From Metopolophium dirhodum (Eukaryota > Arthropoda > Insecta > Hemiptera > Aphididae), in NCBI RefSeq assembly GCF_019925205.1, contig NC_083560.1:121741062-121805061 (forward strand): DNA of 64,000 bases, written 5' to 3'. The position numbers and the translations under genes are program-made. Shown here in pieces: positions 12,127-26,799 of the stretch; within the stretch, counting starts at the first letter, position 1; every line of letters begins with the position of its first letter. Below the pieces are notes generated by a model that made no database searches, had not been told where the DNA came from, and saw only the letters and a list, made by a program, of their open reading frames with translations.

Positions 12127-14819
12127 CATAATATCCACGTCGCCATATTATATATTGCAAACGTATTCACACAGCATAATAATAATATGTATCTCTATTG
12201 ATTTCGATGATAATAATATATTATCTCCTTGTAGTCAATAAAAAATATGATATACCAGGTTCCATGCAGGACGCGCGCGAGGATTATATTACATTATAAT
12301 TATATTACTTTTATACTGTAGGTACACATTTTTTTAATTTTTTTTTTATCAAATTCCTCTTTGTAATCGGTAACTATCATTGTTGAAATTGTTTTTTAAA
12401 TATTCGAAAGTAAATTACAATTTCCTTATAGGACCTTTTGTTCATTCTATGTCCTTATCCTATATGTGTATACATTATTCATAATATATACCTAGCCAGA
12501 TATAAAGTCGTTGTTATATTATTTACATATTATACGTTTGTAGATTTCCAGTAGCACAATTATAATTTTAAATGCAATACATTTTTAACTTTTAATCTAT
12601 GGTGTATAGAAACTTGAACAGTATAATATATTAAATGTTTAATTTTTGTCCCAATGAAACAATTCCATCTTGTTTTACTATTGTTATATTTTATCCAAGT
12701 CATTATATTATATTATCTCCACTGAAGATAAGCTCAATTTTCGGTGGGTCTGGAGTATACGAGTATAGTTCCATGGAATCTATAGTTTCTATAGCTGGCA
12801 CTTATAGTATCACCTCTCCTGAAAATTAGCATTCTCCTAATTTGTGTAATTTATGGTTCTTATTTAATATTAATAAATGCATGTGTACTGTACAAAGCTA
12901 TCATGAAATATTTGATTTTTGAACTGGAATCATATTGGGTTTAATACCAAAAAAATATTTCTTAATACCTGCGAAGTCGCCAAATAAATAAATTGGTTTT
13001 AAAAATAATTTTTAAAAAATGGTGCGTTTAAAACTGGACAGATTGCGCCACTATTTCATTACTTAGCTTTTGAGGAAAAGAGTTGGGTCAATCTTATACA
13101 GATTATTTTTACTATAAGTAATTGAGACTGATGAATTAATTTACCTGTCAAAATCTGTCTGGTTGTTAGGGAGATTACTTTGGCTGTAAAAACATCACTC
13201 TGTTGTAAACCGAGTGATCATTTTAACAGTAAACACGTCTTGTTAACTCAAAAAACATTACTGTTTTCGTAATTATATTGTTATTCGTATTATTATATAA
13301 AAAAGTTTTAAGTCTTATCAAAATGACATTTTTGAAAAAAAAATTATATATTTTTTATTGTTATAATTAAATTTAATATTTTTACTTGTTTGTAATACTA
13401 TTTAAAATATGAAATTTTTTTTTTTTGCAAAGGTTTCAAATTAAAAAAAATGAATAGATTATAAAATAAATAGTGTTATGTGATGAAATATCCACTCTGT
13501 ATACTATACCACAAGACCAAGATATTATGTTCGAAACTTAAAAATGAAAATAAAATAAATAACAAATACATTGTAATATTATTTGATATTATAGATAAAT
13601 CATACCATTAGAAATATGGTTGTGTTGATGCCCGATAAGAACCGTTGTTTATGACACTTCACTTAAAATTATGTTTGATGGTTATCGATGGTTTTTACTT
13701 GAGAAATGACTGAGAAAATCACGGGCCAAACGTGAAACTTTTAAGCGCAATTGTTTTAACCGAGAAGTGTGCACAGAAAACACAATTATAAATAACAATT
13801 GATAACATAATGTAATAATATTTTAATGTAAATCCAGTGCATTCTTTGTTTAAATCTAAATATTATAATGATAAATAATAAGGTATATCGAAATTAATTA
13901 AATTAAAATGTATCGTGTATCGTGTATCTTAGAGTCTGACTGCAGTAATTTAGAATTAATTTATAAATATTGAGTATCTAGTTACTGAACATTTATGTAT
14001 CTACTTAGTATCAAGTTACTCATTCCGACTCTTATGCCTGCATTTTATCAATATTCTATAAACTTTGTCTGGATTTATAAAGAAAGTTCACAGGTAGATG
14101 TTGTAAAATACGATTACGGTAAAGAAAATTATCGATTAAACTTTTGGATTGCGACCGAACATAAATAGTGTAATATTTATAGGCACTTTACTGAATGTTT
14201 GATTCTCAGGGTAAAGTTTTAAATATTATTTCAATTTTAAATTTCCTTCACTCTACAGCTTGACGGAAAAATGTATTTTAAATACTATTTATACAATACC
14301 GCGTTGAATACCTATCGCAGTGGATATTTCGTATTTATGTGAGTGTATATAACACATTTTATATTGGTTGGTTAAATTGTTAAAGTTAAAAAAAAAACAT
14401 TGTATTGCATTAATTTTCATTAGAATTATACACATATAATATGGGTTGCTATAATGTTGTGTCGTCCGCGTGTCCTGTTGTAGACGATTTATGCGTTAAC
14501 ACCACAGACATTTGCATAGGTCATATGTATTTATTTAGCACTTGGCGAATAATAATGCTACTTGATCGCTCTGGACGATTTACCTCACATGCTAATGGAA
14601 CGTATATATAAGCTCCAGCACAGGGATTATTTATCTTAAATTTTCGCCGTCGTATTGCGTGGGTACGACACCAGCTACAATTCATTAACTCGAGAAGTTG
14701 GGAATACATCAACTCCACTAAAAAAAGCATTGATTACACCATAACAATAAGTAAAAGTAGTTCTGAAATAGTGGTAAGGATTTCCTAGGAAAAGAAAACT
14801 CTTTTCAGTTACTCATTCT

Positions 14820-14843
14820 TTCTCTCTCTCTCTCTCTCTCTCT
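14820..14843. repeat. (TC)n microsatellite
   Basis: About twelve perfect TC units in intron 2. Confidence 0.9.
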
Positions 14844-17800
14844 TAACAAAAAATACGAATTCATTTGTCATTACACTTTTCTTTCTTTTAAATTAAAATT
14901 AGCGGAGATTAATGGTTATCACTAATAACCAAGACTTGAACTCGACTTGAGCTATTATATATATAGTATTTCATCATTATCGCACCAGTTAATAGTTACC
15001 AAAAGAAAATGATTGAATAAAAGATTATACACGTAGTACCTATTCAAGCAGAGTATTTTGAATCGTTATTTTGGTAAATTGGATTTAAGTTGTTCATTCC
15101 CATTACTCACCAAAAAAAATTCTCTCATATTTTTTTTTAACTTCCGAATAAAGAATGTATTTCAAGTTCTATAAGAAAAGACACTTGTTCGAGAATTTCA
15201 TGTAATACTGTTCAAAAATCACATTTAACTGATACGTAAAAACTCGAACAGTTTTTTCACCAATTAATTCACATACCTACATCAATAATGGAAATGTTCC
15301 AACTATTACAAAATACGGCTAAGAATACATTTTTATATTTTTAAAAATTTCTTATTAAATGACAGCTTAAAATATGCTTACTACTAGTATAATAATTATT
15401 ATTATTTTAGTGATTAACAACTCATAAAGCCACAAGCTGAAACCAAATAATATCCATCACATGTTATGGAAAATCAAGAGTTAGCGTAAGGATCAGTATC
15501 GAGAATTAAAAAATGTATCAGTATTAATTGAATGCGTAGCTGTTAATGTATTACCTCAGTATTATTTTAGTCTTAATGACTTTTTTCCTGACAAACAGAT
15601 ATATATATATAACAGTGGTAGAGTCAATGAAATATATTGTTAAAAAAATAGCTATAAAGTTGGTATCAGTTAAGCACCATTAACTTTGAATTATAAGGCA
15701 TTTTACAAAAAAAAAAATCATAATACTTATTTAGGTGCTTTAGATAGGAAACTGTACATTATGTACTTTAATGTCTATGTTACAAGTGTTCAAACATGTA
15801 ATCAACATTTTGCATAAAAAGAAAATTTAAAAAAAAATTTAAAAACTTAGTGGTTGACGGTTGTCCTTGTTCAGCGGACATTTATCTCTTGAATTATACG
15901 TTTCTTCAATGATGTTACATAAGAATAATAATTATTGATATTTATAATTCTATCAATAAGGTAGGTATATGAAAATATGAAAATTTAAAATATAATACAA
16001 ATTTATTATCGCTATATAGGTATTTACAAAGTTATAAAATAAAAAATAAGTAAAATGTAGAGTAAATAAAATATGACCTTTAGTTAATTTTACAAAATGC
16101 AATGGTTTTTAATTAACTTTATTTAATCAAAATCTCGCCCGGGAAAAAATGTCACTAAAGCACGATAGGATAATACTTTGAAATGAGAAAATTGTATATT
16201 GTTTTCCACAATAAATAACGACAAAATTGCAATATTATAAATTTCATAACAACTATAACTGTATATTTTAAAGTTATTAAAAATTAATTAATTTAAGATA
16301 ATATACGAATATTTTATAATTTATTATTTAATAACAAAATATTATAAGAAGTACGTAGCTAATATTTTCCTTTCGTTTCATTTAAAGCAGTGTCTAACAT
16401 TCTTGAACGGTTTAATTACAATAAACGTTATTATTTTAAGATGCTTAAGAATAATATTGTAATCAATACAATTTCTGGAAACATTTACGTTTAAAATGTA
16501 AGATGTACCTACAAGGAATCGCAATCATTGTGTAAAGTACAATAATTATAATAGAAACTGCGAATGTCAGAAACGCAATTCATGAAGTCTACATGCACTA
16601 CGCTGAATATTTTCACGTATTTCGTTCAAATTATTTTTTTCTCACTCAACTGGAAAATATATTTCATGATTTTATATTTATATGAATTATTTGATTGGTA
16701 CAATTGAAAAAGGCAAACAATTATTTTATTTTTTATTTACTCATTAAAGAATTGATTTTATTATATTTATCTTACTTTACGTTTTTAAGTTCGATTTTTC
16801 TTGTCACCAAATGTAAAGTTTTTGAAATTAAGACTTTTAACCTGTTGAGAACATTTTTACTGTTCAATTTTTGTATTTGCTCACTTAATGGTATTACTAC
16901 TGACTTTTACCATATTTTATTATAAGGTGTTACTATACATATATACTAACCAATAACCTCTTAGAATAATTTTTTTAATATTCATTAGATAACTTTGCGA
17001 TGTTTGAGACAAATTTACAGCACCAGAGATCAGGTTATTTTTTTCAAAATCTTGATGGCGTTTTTAAGACGAAATTAATGTAAATAATTTTACTGAGCGT
17101 AATATTAAAATTACAAACATTTTACATAAATAAATACTTTAAAAGTTCCCGAACAAAACGTACCTAACGTTCATAATTTATTAATAGCCAAGCAATAATT
17201 ATTTTGTAAGTTTAAAAAAAAATACGAATTACGTCTAAAGTACACGTCTAAGTGTTATAAAATATTTTTATTAACTGATTAAAATTACAGCGTGTAATAT
17301 TATGCTCGTTATATTTGTATTAAATTATTTATACAAATTAAATTAACAGAAAATAAATAGTTTAAACTTTTAAGTCCTATTATTATAGGTACACGATTAA
17401 CTTGTAATATTTAGAGAACAGTGATACAAATATTTTATTTCATTTAATAATGGTTAAAAAAAACAAAGTATAATACTATTTTATTATGTAAGAACTTGAG
17501 TACATTATAAGTATTTCAACTGATTTTAAGTTTCGTTCTAGTATTGAGTCACTGGAAAAAATACAAAGGTCCCCAAAAAGTATAAAATATTTCCTTCAAT
17601 AAATTTTAAACTTCAAAAGCTAGCAAATAAATTAACTAAGTTTAAAAAAGAACGTCTGAAGAAACTAAAAAAACTACTAACATTTTTTCCGAGGCCTCAA
17701 TATCTTAGAAGATTAAAAACTTGTTGTATTTATGACATAGTCCAAACTTTTTATTTTACTTTTAAATTATAAAATCATAATTATTTTAAACACTTTAAAA

Positions 17801-19790
17801 ATTAAATACTATAATTACCAAAAATATAATCATTACAGCTAAAATAAGAAACAAAAAACGAAATATTGTTGTTTTATTTTTGTAAATTAGTCTCGAGTTT
17901 TTACGTGTTAACTTTTTGATACTTAATTTAATATCATTATTCATTGATGTTTTATGTTATTTATTTATACCAGAACGGGATGAACCCAATGTACAATTAC
18001 CTAGGTATTATAATAATAGTTTTATGGCATTATGGTACTTATTTTAAAATAGTGTTTATAATTTAAGCAATGTTATCAATCGCTGAAACGTACATGATTT
18101 TTATATTTAATTATAATAATATAATAATAATAAGTATAATAAATTCTACTTTACTTATATATTTAGCTGTAAATGTGTATTTATGTAATTCAATTTTTAA
18201 AACGATTTTTAAGTGCGTTTAGCCAATATAATATATATTTACTACTAAGTATCAAATGAACAACGTTTATAGGCATGTCAATAAAAGTCCATTTTTCAAG
18301 TCAATTTAAATATTAAAAAAACTTTATTCCAATTATTGTTTGTTTGTTTACAATATTGCTTATGCAGTTAACATACGAAATGATAAAAAATCTGTCCGTT
18401 TTTTAGCTGAATAAATGTATATGGTATAATATGAAATTCAGAAACACTGACAATCACAGTATAACTGACAGAGGTTGTAACAAGCTACGGGCTAACGATG
18501 GACCTCACCAAATTGAATCTGGCAAAAATGTATTATACCTAAATAGAGTAGGGTCGATGACTTTTGGGTTATAGAAAACCAATTTTGAAACAAAAATATC
18601 TATAAGGCGACAAATAAAATAACAATGCATTATGCATGGGAAAGAACATGTGAGCTTAATATTATGGACCTACTGTTTGTGTATTATGAATGGCATGTAG
18701 TAAATGCACAATACGTATAATACTTTTATATTTGTTAAAAACGCTGAATTTAATAATACCATAAAATAATAAAATCAATATCTGGATGTTGGTGGTAAAA
18801 TAATTTCTACTCATTTGCGCTAACCTAATTGGTCACATTAACTTAACATAATTAGGTATAATATATAAATATTGATTTACATTTTACATACATGCATTAT
18901 AATAATAAATTATTATACAACCAACGCAAAACCACCATACAAATACAAAAGTGAGTATATTAATTACATGGATGACATGACTTGTATGAACACCGAGCTA
19001 ATTGTATACAGCTGTGATAAGCATACATTATACATGCGTACTATTTTATGAAATATTTATCATGAGCTTAAATAATTCCTAAATGCGAACAAAACTATTC
19101 CCATAGAATACGACAGTGTATTATTATAATATACTTGTGAAAACAAACACAATGAACTATAAAAATAAAATTAATAAAACAGATCTAATATTAAGTTAAA
19201 CAAGTTATACGATAATAGGTAATAAATTCTTAAATAAACGTCGGGGAAAATACTTTTGGACTTGGTGAACTGTACTTATAACTACTGTAGATTTATTTTT
19301 TATTTTTTTTATTATTTTTTTTTTTGTTTAATATCAAGCAAACAAACCAAATCTACTGTAGAGAGAAATGTTTAAATACGAAAGAAATATTAAATAGATA
19401 TTTATGTGTTCAATGTGTCTTTAGAGACTCATATATTATAAACTACTGCTGTACAGCGTTTGAAACAATATGTTGCAAACGAAAAGCAAACATTCGCCGA
19501 TACGATTATTTAATGTTTACAAGCCGTCGCACTAACGTCTGCGTGAACTATAGGGTTTTAATACGATTTTTGTACATTTTATAGAGTTTTCTGGCCTTCC
19601 AGTGGTATTCCAAGTGTACACATACAATTAAAAACGCAATAATAATAAAGCCACTGCAGTGTACCATAGCTCTTTCACTCATACGCACCGTTGCGCGATC
19701 TCCGTGTTTTTATCTCTCAATTTGGTTTCCCATCACGTCGAGTGAGAAACATACCAACTCGCATCGTTTATATATAGGCAAGCGAATGAA

Positions 19791-19826
19791 ATAATAATAG
19801 TAATAATAATAATAATAATAATAATA
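19791..19826. repeat. (AAT)n microsatellite
   Basis: About twelve AAT units, with one interruption, next to a moderately CpG-rich patch at 19670-19770. Confidence 0.88.
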
Positions 19827-21439
19827 TATATACAACAACAGAAAACCTTTCGGAGATGACGTTTACAAAATCTCTCGGGACTAAAGCGAAAATATAAAAT
19901 GAAAACTATATACAGCAGCTAGACGTATATAGAGAATAAATTCAGATATTATAACTTTAATGTACAGGGTGACCCGAGTGCTATATTATATAGGTAAAAT
20001 AGATCATAGATGGCAGATGGAACCATCTTGGCTTCTAACTCTTATAGTTCGAAATTATTATTATTGATTAAAATATTATATAATATTTCTAATTTAATCA
20101 TATTTCACAACATGTCGAAAAACCACCCTAATTGTAGTATTTAATGTTAAAAATATTTTGCGTATTTACTCTCCCAGTGTTCATGTCGACTCTTGAGAAA
20201 CTAATAAAACGTGTTAGTATTTAAAAGAAACCCAAGTCTTACATCACATAAGATTACCAAGAGAATTAAACATATTTTGTAATGTTCCTATAAATGTGTA
20301 TTTAGGTATCTTCTAGTTTTTCAAGAAACATTCCGATTAAATCTAAAGTAATCCAGTAGACAATTTGAGTTACTTCTTGACCGGTCAACACACTGTCCCC
20401 ATCAAGAAAATTCTAAATACTCCTCGCATTAACCTGTATTAGCTTTGTGGGTTAATTTGGTGGCCTATCTGCGTAAGTTTAACGGGTATGTGTCATATTT
20501 ATATATCATAGTCGTAACATTATAGATTATGCCTCATGTAGTTATGTGTTCTATGATCGTTAATTTGTAAGCTGTATCTCTCATTTTTTTTTTTCAATCT
20601 GCGTGACATTTTCCCCTACATTTTAAACTACGTTAATATAACTGTAAGTGGCTTATTATAATAATTATTATATTAATTTTTATTTATATTCATATATTTA
20701 TTATAATCATCAAACTTTAATTTAATGTTTATAGTTTATACAAATGTGTTCTTTCTTTTAAAATATAGCAATGCATAAATAAATTGACGACATGTCATTC
20801 AATGCTTAGAATAGTTAAATTTGAGAGTCAGTTTTGCAAACCTACTCGTCCAATTTTTCACCTCATTTAAGAAAATTGTTTCCTTAATATTATTTTAGGA
20901 ACGATGACACCACAATCTCTCATAAAGTTGCATGTTTAGTTTGACTTATTTTTGGTATGTAGAAAAATTTCAAACAGATTGATAACGAACAATTATGGCT
21001 TTAGTTTTCATCTATTAACTCTACGAAAAAAAAAGGTCCTAGTTGCACTTTTGATTTGTACAATGTTCGCACATATTTGTTCGAATATATTTGACGAGGG
21101 AACGTCCGAAAAAAACGTAATACAATCATGGCACGGTAATCACGAATCTCAGACGAGAACGAGGACGATAAATTTGAATCGTCGATGCTACTTTGAGTCG
21201 ACGTCGGAAAATGAAAAACGAGGCCATTTTGCGTCACATATTAGTAGGTACATACCGCAATTACTTTTTACTATGCATTATGTGACACAAGTAGGTACCG
21301 GCTGCCTTGTCCTTTTAACAGTTTATAATTAGTTTTATTTCGTGATGTTTATGTTTTTTGTTTTTAGTCGAGATTTATAACACTGTTCTCGTTACATTTT
21401 CACACACAGTGGTGTATTATATACTCGCAATAATAATAA

Positions 21440-22009
21440 TAATTAACATAGACGTACCTTGCTCGGCGTAAGAAACCACCGGCGACAGCAGCTCGCAACC
21501 AAGACGAACATAATACTATAACAGAGTCTACGTGTGTGATAATATATGGCGCGGGAATTCATATATTATTATGGTGACGTTGTACTATATCTATAATAAT
21601 ATAATACCGAGCGCTATTCCCAAAATGATAATTACCGCAAAATTACGCCCGTTAATGGATTCGACTCGAGGGACTACTGCACACTTATTAGGGTTGTATG
21701 ACTTTTAAACGAACCGCCGCTGTCACAGGAATTACTGAATCGCGGTCACCGTTGTCGTCGTCGTCGTATACTCACATTACATTTTCTTCGAAAATGTCAT
21801 ATTTGTCAAAACCAGTGTGCCATATTTGTGGTACAGGTAGCCAAAGTGATCATCCCGATTATTATGCAAATCGTACATTTTGTGAACCTCTACTCGGCAC
21901 TGTATTAATTATTACTTTTCATAAAATTGTGTTGTTTTATTTTTCAGTTATACGTATGGAAAGTTTAAGTGTTCCAAGAGTTGTATGCACCACAAATGAC
22001 CTACCTTGA
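21440..22009 (+). other. CpG-rich patch with a 103-codon open frame of unknown status
   Basis: A CpG-rich stretch (21460-21770) leads into an open frame from 21698 to 22009. A better-placed internal ATG (21798) starts MSYLSKPVCHICGTG, which has a CxxC pair. Shortly before the end there is a splice-acceptor-like tract (TTTATTTTTCAG, ending about 21948), and a weak donor-like AG|GTAGCC follows the CHICGT codons. The frame is open with or without removal of that segment. I do not recognise the protein. It may be a small nested gene, or chance openness in a GC-rich patch. Confidence 0.15.
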
Positions 22010-25000
22010 TTCGATAAACGACTTTACATAGATGGGAAATATATAAAATGAAAGGTTGCTTTGTTCGGTGTCGTTCAAAGTTTTGACATTTACGTATTCA
22101 TACAATTTCGGGCAATTTTGGGCAAATTTAACACCATTTGAACGCGATAACGAGAAGTATACATCAATTTATGACTAAAATAAATCATCATCTTCTTGGA
22201 TTTTATGAACCACCAAAAAGTCACTGCAATATTTCTCTTTGAATACCACATAACTATTATTGATAAATTTATTATTTTTCATTCCACTAGGTACGTTACA
22301 ACTGCTTATAATATTAGGTACAATATATAAGATAATTCAAATGATATATTATTATGGAATACCAAAGAAGAAATTAGGTAAACATGGCTGAAACTCTGGA
22401 TAAAATTCAAACTAATGGATTTTGCTCTAATGAAGAAGAGACAAACTCTAAATATATGATTGTATTATAAATAAACAAGATTTTTTAACACCATTAGCAT
22501 AAGCGTTAATGTATATAATATGGAAAACATGTAAATACTATAGGATAAAATAAAATTACTGATTAATAAATAAAAGACTTTTCTGTGGAAATAAAAGTAG
22601 TAATTAGTAATTACATATAATTAGAATAACATTTTCAATATGTTAAAACTTAAAACAAAACTAAGTGTTATCAAGTGACCTCTTTAGTGATTTAAGATAA
22701 AATATAATACATAGATATGATGATAAGCAACTAGAAAAATTATAGTGAGATATTAATAACCTCATATATGAGGTTATTATTAAATAAAAAAAATATTTGT
22801 TGAAACACAAAATATAGTGATGAATTTCAGAACAAAATGTTTAGAGCAAACAAAAATATTATACAGTCATATTAAATAAAACAAGTATTTGACCTTGAAT
22901 GAATGAGAAATTAAAAATGTAGTCCTCGATTATCCAATAAGTAAAAACGTTTACTTTTTATTTTATATTTAGGTAATAAATGATTCACGAACTTCAGTTA
23001 TCAATATGTAAGTATTACCTACTCGTAAAAAAAATAATGTATATTCGATCAAGAAATGGTTATTTGATTAATCAGTAACTATATGTATTGTAAAGTCGTC
23101 ATAGAAGGTAATATAAAAATAGTGCAATGAAGAACATTTGTGTACAAATACAAATTTTAGTAGACAATAGGTAAGGAAAGAGAAAATTACTGATTTCAGT
23201 TATAAGCGTGTCGTTATTTCGAATCGTCTCTTTATTTACGTTTATAGTCCAATTAATAATAGTTGTGGATCGAAAAGTGAGTTAAATTATTTAAAATGTT
23301 CTGATATTGTATTACTGGTCTTTTTGATAAATCAAATGCACGTGGAACGGCAGCATTCATGAATCTAGTTTAGAAACTTTAATATAGAGAGACACCTTGG
23401 GCCGACTACGTTATCGGAATGTTATCGGACAGCCTGGAATCCAACTTTCCACGTACAACATTCTTCTTGTAATAAACCGTTTGCACAACAAACTATTCAA
23501 TTGATTTTGATCCAACGGCCATGGGCATCACTGTCTTTAGTTTACCATTTTTAATCAATCCAAAAGTAAGACCAACTATTTATGCAACAATCTTAATTTG
23601 TATTTGAACAAAAATTCTAAGCTTATTATGTAACCTATAAGGCTTCACGAATAAAAGTTTTGCCGTTTTTCAGTGTGATTGCTAATTCAATGCACAAATT
23701 AAGATACTTCAATACATTTCATAAAATGTATTTTATAATTATATGCGTGATTTATGATGAATATCCATTTTATATTCAACTTCATTAGACGTACTGGAAT
23801 ATTGTAATTGAGTAGGTACTCAAAATCTGGGTTAGGTTACGAAGTAATCCACATTTTATACAATTTTTTGAAAATACTTCAAACTATGTTCGATTAATGT
23901 CACACTGGATATCAGCAGTAAGTAGACATCACATAAGAGAACAACTACTCATGTCAAAATGTTAAATTCTATACAAAACATTTTTACAAACCATACTGTT
24001 ATTGTTTTTTAATGTTCTCATAAAACCATAAATTTAAAATGAATAGCAAATTTACTTTCAAATACATTTCGGCCAAATCTATGCATTTGTTTGGTAATAA
24101 CAATACCAATCAATATCAAATATCAATCAAACTATCAAACTTTTTAAAATTTAAAATCTAAAGAATAAATAAAAATGTGAAAACAATGTTTTAACCTTAC
24201 CAAACTCGTTTTGATGGTTGTGAACCACATAATAATCAAAATGCGAAATAGAATATTTAAGCCCTCCCGCTGACAATAAAATATGTCTAAAACGTATCCA
24301 AAAATTATATTTCAGTGACTAAAATTAGGTTATATATTATGTAGAATAAAATAAAATATTACGGTTGGGTTTCATAGAGTGGAAGTTATGGAGGAATATT
24401 CGACGGGCGCTTGGAAATCTGAAGTCTAAATAATCGAAAATTAATATCACTGGACAGAGTATGGTTGATGTTAACAAATTACTCGATATCGATATCGATA
24501 TCCAACCCAAAAAAATTTAGAACGTTGCGCGTCGGTGTTTTGAAAAAAAATCAAAAGTTTTTATTTTGGATGAAAGGAAAACAATCAATGTGGTACATCG
24601 AATAAATTCATAGAACCAAGACTCACGTTCAATAAGTAATTCGTGTAGATAAACAGGTAAATGTGTAATATCAACATGCTTTTCTACTCAAATAGTTGAG
24701 TATTATAATAAATTGAGGAATGCATATAGAAAAATACAAAAAATAATTTGATTTTCATACGTTAATGTTATATACGAACGATATTTTAGTAGCTCACACG
24801 ACAATAGAAAAACCAAAGTGATATAATCTGGGGGAGAGAAGTAGAAGAGTTTAGGTATTCTCTACTCCAAAATTAGCCATCACCGTGCTGGACATAACGA
24901 TGGCGTTTGTAAACTTGACGATAAAAATAACCTGTAAATGTGATGCTTTAAAATCAGATCCCAGACATCCAGTTTTAGTTTTTTTTTCATTTATTTATTA

Positions 25001-25194
25001 TATAACAAGACTATCTCAGCCTATGCAAAATGTAGACTATTTACAGCTACAGATATTTACAGAAAATTAATCATTTTGGCTATTAACACGATAATTTACT
25101 AATTGATAATAATAACAATAGTAATAATATACTTAAGGTTAGTTAGACGTATATTATGCAATATGTTGTGATGTAGAGATAACGAATATAAAGA

Positions 25195-25412
25195 TGCATA
25201 ATATTATATTATATATACCATTTAAAAGTTCTGTATATTTAACTAAAAATATCGTGTGGATAACTTCAAAGTCTCAGTATCAAATAATATTATACAGATT
25301 ATACCTATACAACAGCCAACGATTGGTTATTAATATCAGAACACAAAATTCAAGGCCAAATTTAGTATTTTTAATAACTAAGATTCAAAACAACATTTTA
25401 TATTTTGTATCT
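25195..25412 (+). repeat. Left arm of a 0.2-kb inverted repeat
   Basis: This arm is about 90% reverse-complementary to 26583-26790 along its length. Shared blocks include ATATCGTGTGGATAACTTCA, GGTTATTAATATCAGAACAC and GGCCAAATTTAGTATTTTTA. The 73-codon open frame running through the arm (25194-25415) is low in complexity and is not taken as coding. Confidence 0.85.
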
Positions 25413-25799
25413 TAAATAATATAATATTTGGTTAGTGTATATTACGTATAATTTTTCAGAAATGGCATTTTGCCATGGCATATTAAACTGGAAATTATTA
25501 TACAAAAAAAATCGTTACATATAACAAATTGTGTACCCCTAATCCAAACCAGTCGAACAATAAATAATACATTGTTCTCGTTACTAGAAAATTATTTTTA
25601 AACAATAGAGTCGTGCGAATGATTGAGACACATTATATTTTTAAAAGTTAACACTCACAGAACAATACGACTTTGATATTAATCATTAATAATCGTTCTC
25701 CTCGTTATAATCACCCTATAAATCGTACATTAGCAACCTAATATCCTACTCCGTGATTTGATCAAGAACCGATTCGTCTATTATAATATATGACCACAA

Positions 25800-26300
25800 C
25801 AATGACATTAATTATTTTACGACATACAATATAAGTTCCGATGTCCTATGTATCCATCGAGGAACCTCTGTATTCTCGTACATCTCCGGGGATGGTACGC
25901 AAAACGTGAATCGACGTTGATTGTCCCCACGTAGGGTTAGTTGGTCGGAAAGCAGGCAGGAAGGTTTATATCGACGGTGACATCCTGCCACCCAGCGAAA
26001 CGCGGCGACGGGAGACGAAGACCGGACAAAAATCGATGTCATGGTCGTCGGCAGCTATTGCGGCCGCAAGAAAACGCTTTACACACGATCGGGTTCGATT
26101 GCAAGACGATAACAATATTATGGTGGCACACGACCATGGTATACCTCCAACTGTTCTGTTCTTTATTTTTTTACGCCGTGTACGTAGGTTTTCTCCGAAT
26201 TTGGAAAACTGTTCTGAAGACTATCACGTAGCCGTTTATTTATTTAGTTTAAAGTTCGGATTCCGATGCTGTCAAAAACTATTTTCGTTTGTATATATAT
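25800..26300. other. CpG-rich island between inverted-repeat arms
   Basis: The stretch 25930-26110 is distinctly GC- and CpG-rich (GCGGCGACGGGAGACGAAG at 26001-26019, a NotI-type GCGGCCGC at 26060) against AT-rich flanks. Overlapping frames on both strands (25812-26042, 25941-26231, 26036-26422) look like chance openness. It may be a promoter or enhancer island in the giant intron, and it lies exactly in the loop of the inverted repeat. Confidence 0.3.
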
Positions 26301-26317
26301 TAATATTCACACCCACG

Positions 26318-26320
<3 letters not shown>

Positions 26321-26351
<31 letters not shown>

Positions 26352-26356
26352 CTCTA
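26321..26356. repeat. (AC)n/(TC)n microsatellite
   Basis: About fourteen AC units are followed directly by four CT units. Confidence 0.9.
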
Positions 26357-26582
26357 AATCACATCTACTATATCTACTATATGTTTTATGAACGGCAAGA
26401 TTTGAAAACGGTTTTCGAGTAATTCAAATAACGTCTGTAGTCTGTGTGATATAGCGTATATTGTAATGTGTAGAATGGACAACGGTTAACGTGATTTCTC
26501 TTTTTCCATAATATTATATTCTTTAGTTTAAACGACCATGAATCTGAGAAATACCACCGGATTTTATTTCAAAATGTCTGAA

Positions 26583-26790
26583 GTATAAAATAATAAATGT
26601 TGTTTTGAATCTTAGTTATTAAAAATACTAAATTTGGCCTTGACTTTTGTGTTCTGATATTAATAACAACCAATCGGTGACCGTTATATAGGTATAATAT
26701 TATTTAATACTTAAACTTTGAAGTTATCCACACGATATTGTTAGTTAAATATACAGAACTTTTAAACGTTATATATAATATAATATATCA
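26583..26790 (-). repeat. Right arm of a 0.2-kb inverted repeat
   Basis: This is the reverse-complement partner of 25195-25412, separated by about 1.17 kb. It holds the opposite strand of the GGCCAAATTTAGTATTTTTA block. The arm ends only ten bases before the terminal repeat of the foldback element at 26800. The pair is either two opposed copies of one dispersed repeat or the arms of a larger foldback element. Confidence 0.85.
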
Positions 26791-26799
26791 CCTATGTTA

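Noticed and set aside
14521..14730. Cys-rich minus-strand frame with a GAG|GTAAAT donor-like end
   Set aside because: Only a weak donor, no acceptor, no recognised domain. It lies in the giant intron and would break the intact CUB if spliced in.
20952..21332. 126-codon plus-strand open frame
   Set aside because: The residue mix is unconvincing, frames are open on both strands (also 21001-21237, minus) and no promoter, domain or splice pattern is seen.
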